Positions 58,501 to 64,000 of a stretch of DNA of 64,000 nucleotides are shown one piece after another. The notes below the pieces were generated by a model. That model ran no database searches and was not told where the DNA came from. It saw nothing but the letters and a program-made list of their open reading frames with translations. The stretch comes from Arachnopeziza araneosa (Eukaryota > Ascomycota > Leotiomycetes > Helotiales > Arachnopezizaceae): assembly GCA_003988855.1 (NCBI GenBank), contig QYAI01000002.1, positions 210,341 through 274,340 of the forward strand. The letters are read 5' to 3'. Position numbers and translations under genes: made by a program. How positions within the stretch are numbered: the stretch's first letter is position 1; each line of letters begins with the position of its first letter.

Positions 58501-60000
58501 ATCAAATTCATCCATGCAGACAGGTCTAGAATGAATCCAAGTGTTGTGAGAAGCTATAGAGAACAGGATAGACTTCCGAAAACCATTACAAGCGTTTATG
58601 CCTTTAACACATCAAGAAATAATAAGTCCAACAATCAATGACATAATATTGAATCAAATTTACTCAATAAAAGATGTAGAAAAAGAAAGGCAGAGTGTTT
58701 GCGCATCGAGCAAGTTTTCCGCTAGAAAATATTCTTGATGGGAGAGCCACCAACTCGGAACGATCGCCCAATCAAGCACAAAGCTAAAGAAAAAGAATGG
58801 TCTTAGCGACCAGAGATCGATATCAAATGGATGCCAAACTTTTGCATCTGAGGTCTGATTATTGATAGGCGGAGTTCTAAACTTCTACTCAGCTCTAATG
58901 AACTTGGTTTGAATATGCAGATGCAACGGTGGAATATGATCGAGGAAGGTGCTAAGCAAGATGAATACTTGCTGCCACTCCTCTTTGTGGATGTAATGTA
59001 CTACAGGAGTCAAGGATTGAAACATGATTACTGATCCTGATGCGGAGCTGGCCAGACATCCGAACGGCGTAAACACTAGCTCGACGATGAGACTAGCCAC
59101 TGTCAAGCAGGATGATCGAGACCTGCTGCCGCGTCATGGTTTTCGATTTTCGGTCAAGCCAGAATTTGAAGGTTAGATAGTGACATACCATAGTGATACT
59201 GAAGCATTACGTAAAGTAGATTGAAATCTCCAAGAGCAGATGCTTGGTTATTGTAGACAATCTTTGCCACTCAACGTCTGATTGAGATGCTCAGCTGAAC
59301 AGGGGGTTATCATCACAAGCTAGGAAGATTTTCACCAAGTGGGAATCGGCCAGAATTTCCGAGAATTCGTGTGCCTCATGATAACTAACGTCTATCAACG
59401 CCCGTAGCTAGTAGGATAAATTCACACGTTCGAACATGTGACAATTTAGCATTCGATAGTCAGCGGGACTTGTGTCCCGTAACAAGGATTCAATCGGGCT
59501 GACCTGGATTTCATGCAGTCTTAAAGTCTGCACGCTTCAGCGTTATCACGAAAACATGGGTTCAAATTACAGGCCTGAGGGTTTGCAAACTCTCATAGGA
59601 TTGTGTTAATGAAAAGCTGGGCAGCAGGAGATTCGATGTTCGGTGATGAGATTAGGAGACTTCGGGTACTAACCGGGGATGGAAGGATCAGGTAGTTCTG
59701 CGGTGTGTTGAAATGGTTTAGTAGCGGAAGATGATTACCATTAAATCCGTTAAGACGCTATGTTATTTGATGAAGAGGTTGAAATTAACTTAATGTGAGC
59801 CTGAAGCGCCAATCGTAACCTTCGGTTGGAAAAGAGATGGAGAAGCATGAACTTTGTTGTTTCAAGAACCCGGTCTTCCTGCTTGATGTGATAGGAACGG
59901 CGCTTACCGGGACGACGGCTAGCATTACGTCGAATTGACTGATCAAGTAGGCGACGTGCATTATAGATGCGATCCTCAAGTAGCATGTACTACCTCACGA
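55531..60000. other. Gene-poor region, mixed composition
   Basis: No supported gene. The 55.5-58.3 kb part has many short overlapping frames on both strands without family features. One 133-residue minus-strand frame at 56420-56821 includes a single hydrophobic stretch (ILLPCVLVILFFFYFYL). The 58.3-60 kb part is more A+T-rich and has few open frames. No transposase, reverse transcriptase or terminal repeat was recognised. Confidence 0.4.
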
Positions 60001-61735
60001 TCGGGAATATTGGTACCTTAGTTTCATCACTGCCGATACGACGGAGGTACGGAGTAATTGTGCTGTCTCCAGGCGTCCATGAACACGAAGATTGTTAACT
60101 TGTGGGGGTATTGTACTTTGTATAACCGTGAGTAGTCATCTTTCCTCGGTTGGAAAATGTGTCCTGCCTCTCAGGCTGAATCCAAGCTCATCCAAGTGGC
60201 CACGATACAGGGAAGTTCGGAGATCGGATAGATCGCCGAACGATTGGGATGTGTGGAGTCGGAGGATTTCGTTGACAAGGACTCTCGGTGAAGAGCGACG
60301 AGCGATCGAGACCACGGCTGCCATTTTTTTCTCCCTCCGAGACTCGTAGCTAACGAGTTCAGCTCAAGTGCCGTGAGGACCTGAGACAAGAGCAAAAACT
60401 GATTCAGATCGGTGGTTCCTGTTGGCCCATCTTCCCACAAGTGCCACTGCATAAGCGCGCAAAACTTTGTTCAGTGCGGAATGTCAGCTTGGGTCATCCT
60501 AGGCGTCTGTGCCGGGATCCCCAGGCTGGAATGCAGCCTTATGAGAGTGAGCAAATAGGAGTGGTTGCTGAGGATCTGCCACTCAGAGATGTCCTGGGGT
60601 CAACAGACGTCAAGCGACCGGCACTTTTTCACAGGTATGTCATGGGCGATTTCAGTCGTTCGGAGCGCTCCTCTTCGAGGCCGGCGTCCTGGCCATGTAG
60701 CATGACTAAGTCCGGCCCCGGACTCGTTATTGGTGGCATGATCATGAATCATGGAACGATAGCGTTGAATCTGTGGAGTGGGCTAGGCGTGCGAGAAGTA
60801 CCGACTTGGCTGAGCCTGGGTCTCCTCAGACAGCAAGCCATGCGCCGCCCTGTGCTGATAGAAGCACTGTTCACCAAGAGCCCGGCCCATCGGCAACAGA
60901 TCGATTGATCCACTGGCGAGGATGATATTGCCATGGACATGAACTATTGTCCAGGACCATGAGTCGATGTCCGGAGCTCTGTGCAACCCACCACCATTGT
61001 GAAACAGGCAGCCTTGGGGAGAGAAACCCAACCATCGTTGATCGACAGGTACGAGCGGGCGAATGATCTACAGCTGCCGCCGCCGTCGACATCGCATCTA
61101 CCTTTCAGCCCGGGTTGCCAAAGAGCGCGACTCGTATTGCGACGGCTGTCCTCCAAGAGAAGCAAAGTGCAAGAGTTGCTCTGAGCGACGACCTCTACGT
61201 AAGTGTCGGACTCTCCACGCAGCAAAAGCGCCGAGCTTCTGCCACATTGAAAAGAATCGCGAGTCTCGATCAGAGTCTAATCTCAGGGCGGAAACGTTAT
61301 TTTATGCGACCATGCGAGTAGGAACAAGAAGTGTTACAGTTCAGTTTGGGTGTTTGATGGTAAGATATGGTCGTGTTACGCCAAGTAAAATGAAGGCATA
61401 GATCATTGAGATTTCGTCCGGTGGTCTTTTCTCATGCAAGTTGCAACGGCTGGACATGACGGGACGTCCTGGAAGATAGATGACTGCAATCGCCTGACGG
61501 CTAATAATAAACAAATATATGATCTATCAGATAATGCCTCTTGGGGGGGGAGAGAGCAGCCAAGGTCGGCAGGTGCAGCTCCGCGAGCGAGAATGTGCGA
61601 TTGGGTGCAGCTCAGGAAGTTCGGAGGCACGAAATGCGGGAGGCCTTGGGCACCCTGAAATTGAAATCGTCGGTTCGTTCCGAGCTTTCAATGGAGCACG
61701 TGCGTCCCGCGCTGGCAACAAGGAACCTGGTGGGT

Positions 61736-61776
61736 AGGCAGACAGGCAGGCAGGCAGGCGGGCAGGCGGGCAGGCA
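61736..61776. repeat. GGCA/GGCG-type tandem tract
   Basis: An imperfect tandem run of AGGC(A/G)-like units, about 40 nt, strongly purine-rich on the + strand. The repeated CLPARLPAC-like residues of open frames here come from the tract and do not indicate a protein. Confidence 0.8.
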
Positions 61777-63689
61777 ATCTTCCCCAGTTCCTTGAGCAGC
61801 ATGTATAATGATTGATTTAATTATGCTATTCTCGTCAGCGATATCATCCCATCCTCCCCTCCCCCCCCCGGCTTCATAACACCCAGTCCCGCGCAGGTGA
61901 TTGGGTTCCAGTGGCGCCTCCACACACATTGGCCATTAGGGTGGAGGTATTCCGTCCTCCCTCCCTCGACACCGATGCAATTGCAGATGCACACGCGGGC
62001 GCACCGAAGTGCAGCTGCAGGTCGATACCTCTCCCGAAAAGCGCCAATAGTCGGAGCCTCTCCTCAGATAGATTGCTTTTCCTTGGGGAGGCGGCGGTCC
62101 TGACTCGCTTTTCAGCCGAAAGCTCCGATTCTATGTGATGCATAAACTGAGAAGGTCAAAAGGCCAAAGCTCCCACCCAACCTTCTTTCTCCCACCCGTC
62201 TTGGTGGAGTTCTGGGAAGGGAATGGTGTGCATGATAGTTCTGCCCAAACTAGCCACCGCGCAGTCTGTGAGTGGTGGATCGGGTAGGGGAAGCACCGGA
62301 TCGGTCCCACCAGATAGCGCCAGTACCGCCGGATGCTGCTAAGCATGCTGTGGTGCCTTTTTGATGGTGGATGCTGTTGGTGGCTTCACAGCAACAGCGG
62401 GCCTCGGTCGGTTGGGTGCTGATGGTACAGTATGGCCAGCGATGTGGAAGGCAGCATCTAGAGGAGATGAGATTGCCGATCGTGAGGAATGAAGCTGGGA
62501 GGGTTTCCTGCCCACCACCGCGGTGAAGTTTGATGATCAGTCAGAAAACGATCCGTTGTCTCTCTACACCTCAATTCTCCGGAGGTTGCGGACGATCCAA
62601 GCCATGATTCGTCCACGGATGTACTGTAGAGTGAGCTAATCTTCCTGCCGGGCGAGTATCTGCAATCTTAGATCGGGTTGGTTCGAGAAATTGTTGGTTC
62701 AACGGCAACGGTTTCACGGCCGCCACCACTTGACTCGTCTAAAAGTTAAAAACGCCGAGAGACTCGATCCATCTTAGGGCGTCTGCCAGGCGAGCGTCGT
62801 CCAAGTCGCGCGATCAGATGCGTGGCCTGCACTATTGCTTTCCACCCGCCGTGTTGCTTTTGGTGATTCGGGAGGCAGCGTGGAAGACATTCATCCTTCA
62901 TACTTGTTGACGGCAGGCAGATTGAGCGCTCCCAACCATCGACCACTGGCTTGGGACTAGCCATGCTCCCTGCACCGCCGTGGCCTGCAAGTTGACATCT
63001 CATCTGATGCGCCGCCTCGAGGCCCGTGAGTCCGTAACGCCTTTTCCAGTCGCGGTCCATCGCCACAGGAAATTGCAGGAAGGCAGAGGGGCGCGATGGA
63101 GCCCTGGTCCCGACCATGGCGGAGGTTTTGGAGAATCATTCCACGCCGGCTAACTGCTTCTGGCATCGGAGCAAAAGACCTGGTCGCCTTCGGACAATAC
63201 TTAGGCGCATTGTTGCTCATGACGAGATCGAGGTTCGCTCCGTTATGCACCCGCTTCGGATTGAGTGTCTCGAGAGAAAGAGGGACGGCGCTGCAGATGA
63301 CAACATGGATTGCCGTTCAGATCGAGCGAGTCTCTCCCTTCCCGAAGAGCGCTAGTAGCAGCTGGGTTGAGTGCAGTGTGTCGGCCGGGGGAGCGCACAG
63401 TAGATTGCGGTGCTGGTTCGATGTTCGGGATACAACGTCGCCTTTCATTGGGGAGCGCTGGAATCTGGGTCTGGGTCTGGGAAGTTTGGGACCGCAAGGA
63501 TCTCAGAGGCCGCTGGAGTCTTGACCTCGTTTGTGGCGTTTGCCGTGGCTGCCGAGCAGATAACCTTACCCTCCTGAGCAGCCAGTACGAGTAATGGCGG
63601 GTTGTTTGGGGATCATGACACGGACAGACGCAGCTCGCCCTTCTCTTCTCTTCTTTTCTTGACGTTGGTGCTGGTGCTGCACGTCAGGG

Positions 63690-63690
<1 letters not shown>

Positions 63691-63732
<42 letters not shown>
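63691..63732 (+). repeat. (CTG)14 trinucleotide microsatellite
   Basis: Fourteen perfect CTG units on the + strand (CAG on the minus strand). Read as CAG, the minus-strand glutamine frame meets a TAA a few bases upstream, so this is not part of an open polyglutamine frame here. Confidence 0.95.
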
Positions 63733-63734
<2 letters not shown>

Positions 63735-63955
63735 ATTGTCGGGAAGAAACTGGGTAGATGGGTCGTCGTTCGCTAGGTAGGTCCCTGGGTCCGAGGCAGA
63801 GAAGGGGAAGTAGGGGAAAAAATAAATAAACAGGGTTTATGCAGCGCTCAGCCACATTATTCAGCGTACATTACAGTACAGTAATTCTACTTCACATCAC
63901 AACGTACTCCCTCCCCCCAACGTCCAGCGAGGAGGACTACTGAGGGACACAGGCA

Positions 63956-63977
63956 ATCGTGATCGTGATCGTGATCG
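63956..63977. repeat. ATCGTG hexamer repeat, about 3.7 units
   Basis: Three full ATCGTG units plus ATCG near the right window edge, directly visible. No function is inferred. Confidence 0.9.
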
Positions 63978-64000
63978 CCCGGATTACCTGATACTGGGCA

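Larger units (their letters stand above)
60001..64000. other. G+C-richer gene-poor region with simple repeats
   Basis: This stretch looks more G+C-rich than the genes to its left and is full of overlapping open frames on both strands, as expected by chance in such sequence. It has several simple-sequence tracts listed separately. It could be the long upstream region or leader of a gene beyond the right edge, which is inference. I can support no coding region within it. Confidence 0.4.

Noticed and set aside
59505..59580. tRNA-like stretch with a CTTAAAG loop and GGGTTCAAATTAC resembling a T-loop
   Set aside because: The arms do not pair: the candidate T stem and acceptor stem lack complementarity, and there is no proper A box. 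It is not a tRNA.
60441..60908. 155-residue + strand open frame
   Set aside because: No family, signal or membrane segment was recognised, and it overlaps several equally long frames on the other strand, as expected in G+C-richer non-coding sequence.
61063..61401. Possible Zn2Cys6 domain (YCDGCPPREAKC) in a 112-residue + strand frame
   Set aside because: Only the first half fits CX2CX6C; the spacing of later Cys is wrong and the DNA-binding basic residues are misplaced. The region is full of chance open frames.

Overview
This window looks like the nuclear genome of a filamentous ascomycete (Pezizomycotina). The evidence is protein-coding genes with short GT-AG introns (mostly about 45-130 nt), CTAAC/CTGAC-like branch points 10-40 nt before the acceptor, and fungal orthologues such as mitochondrial RNA polymerase, ATP25, the proteasome base subunit Rpn1, Rio2, a Tao3/Mor2 scaffold and a peroxisomal Lon. 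A leotiomycete (Helotiales) is my guess from general protein character; the sequence alone does not prove it. I see no rRNA, convincing tRNA, transposon or CRISPR array.

Layout. 1-123: tail of a + strand gene. 505-2675 (-): vacuolar-type MFS amino-acid transporter. 3482-4370 (+): class I glutamine amidotransferase-like protein. 4699-5782 (-): secreted S1/P1 nuclease. 6183-8390 (-) ATP25 and 8864-13177 (+) RPO41 form a head-to-head pair, both for mitochondrial gene expression. 13889-14549: broken small secreted protein. 15270-17339 (-) MATE transporter, head-to-head with 17736-18376 (+) DUF202 membrane protein. 19664-20933 (-) radical-SAM protein, head-to-head with 21238-23461 (+) MLH1. 23759-26635 (-) RPN1, head-to-head with 26961-28148 (+) RIO2. 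28873-30967 (-) two-RRM RNA-binding protein with a 3.2 kb upstream gap. 34224-36460 (-) NADPH-cytochrome P450 reductase. 37749-45675 (+) Tao3/Mor2 cell-morphogenesis scaffold. 46170-46496: cysteine-rich ORF. 47093-48646 (+) membrane-anchored ATP-grasp protein, tail-to-tail with 48970-50340 (-) phospholipase D-like protein. 50841-54103 (+) peroxisomal Lon with 11 exons. 54104-64000: almost 10 kb without a gene I can support, with simple repeats towards the right edge.

Most of the window is housekeeping. Four head-to-head promoter pairs are clear. The most notable features are in gene structure: a 12-nt exon carrying a zinc ligand of the S1/P1 nuclease, an 18-nt exon in Lon, several very small terminal exons, and three 48-nt introns that are a multiple of three and lack an in-frame stop, one of them inside an RNA-binding motif. 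The least understood genes are the ATP-grasp/PLD-like neighbours and the small cysteine-rich proteins. I found no clearly new multi-gene system. Exon boundaries were derived by hand from reading frames, splice consensus and protein-family continuity; no transcript data were available.
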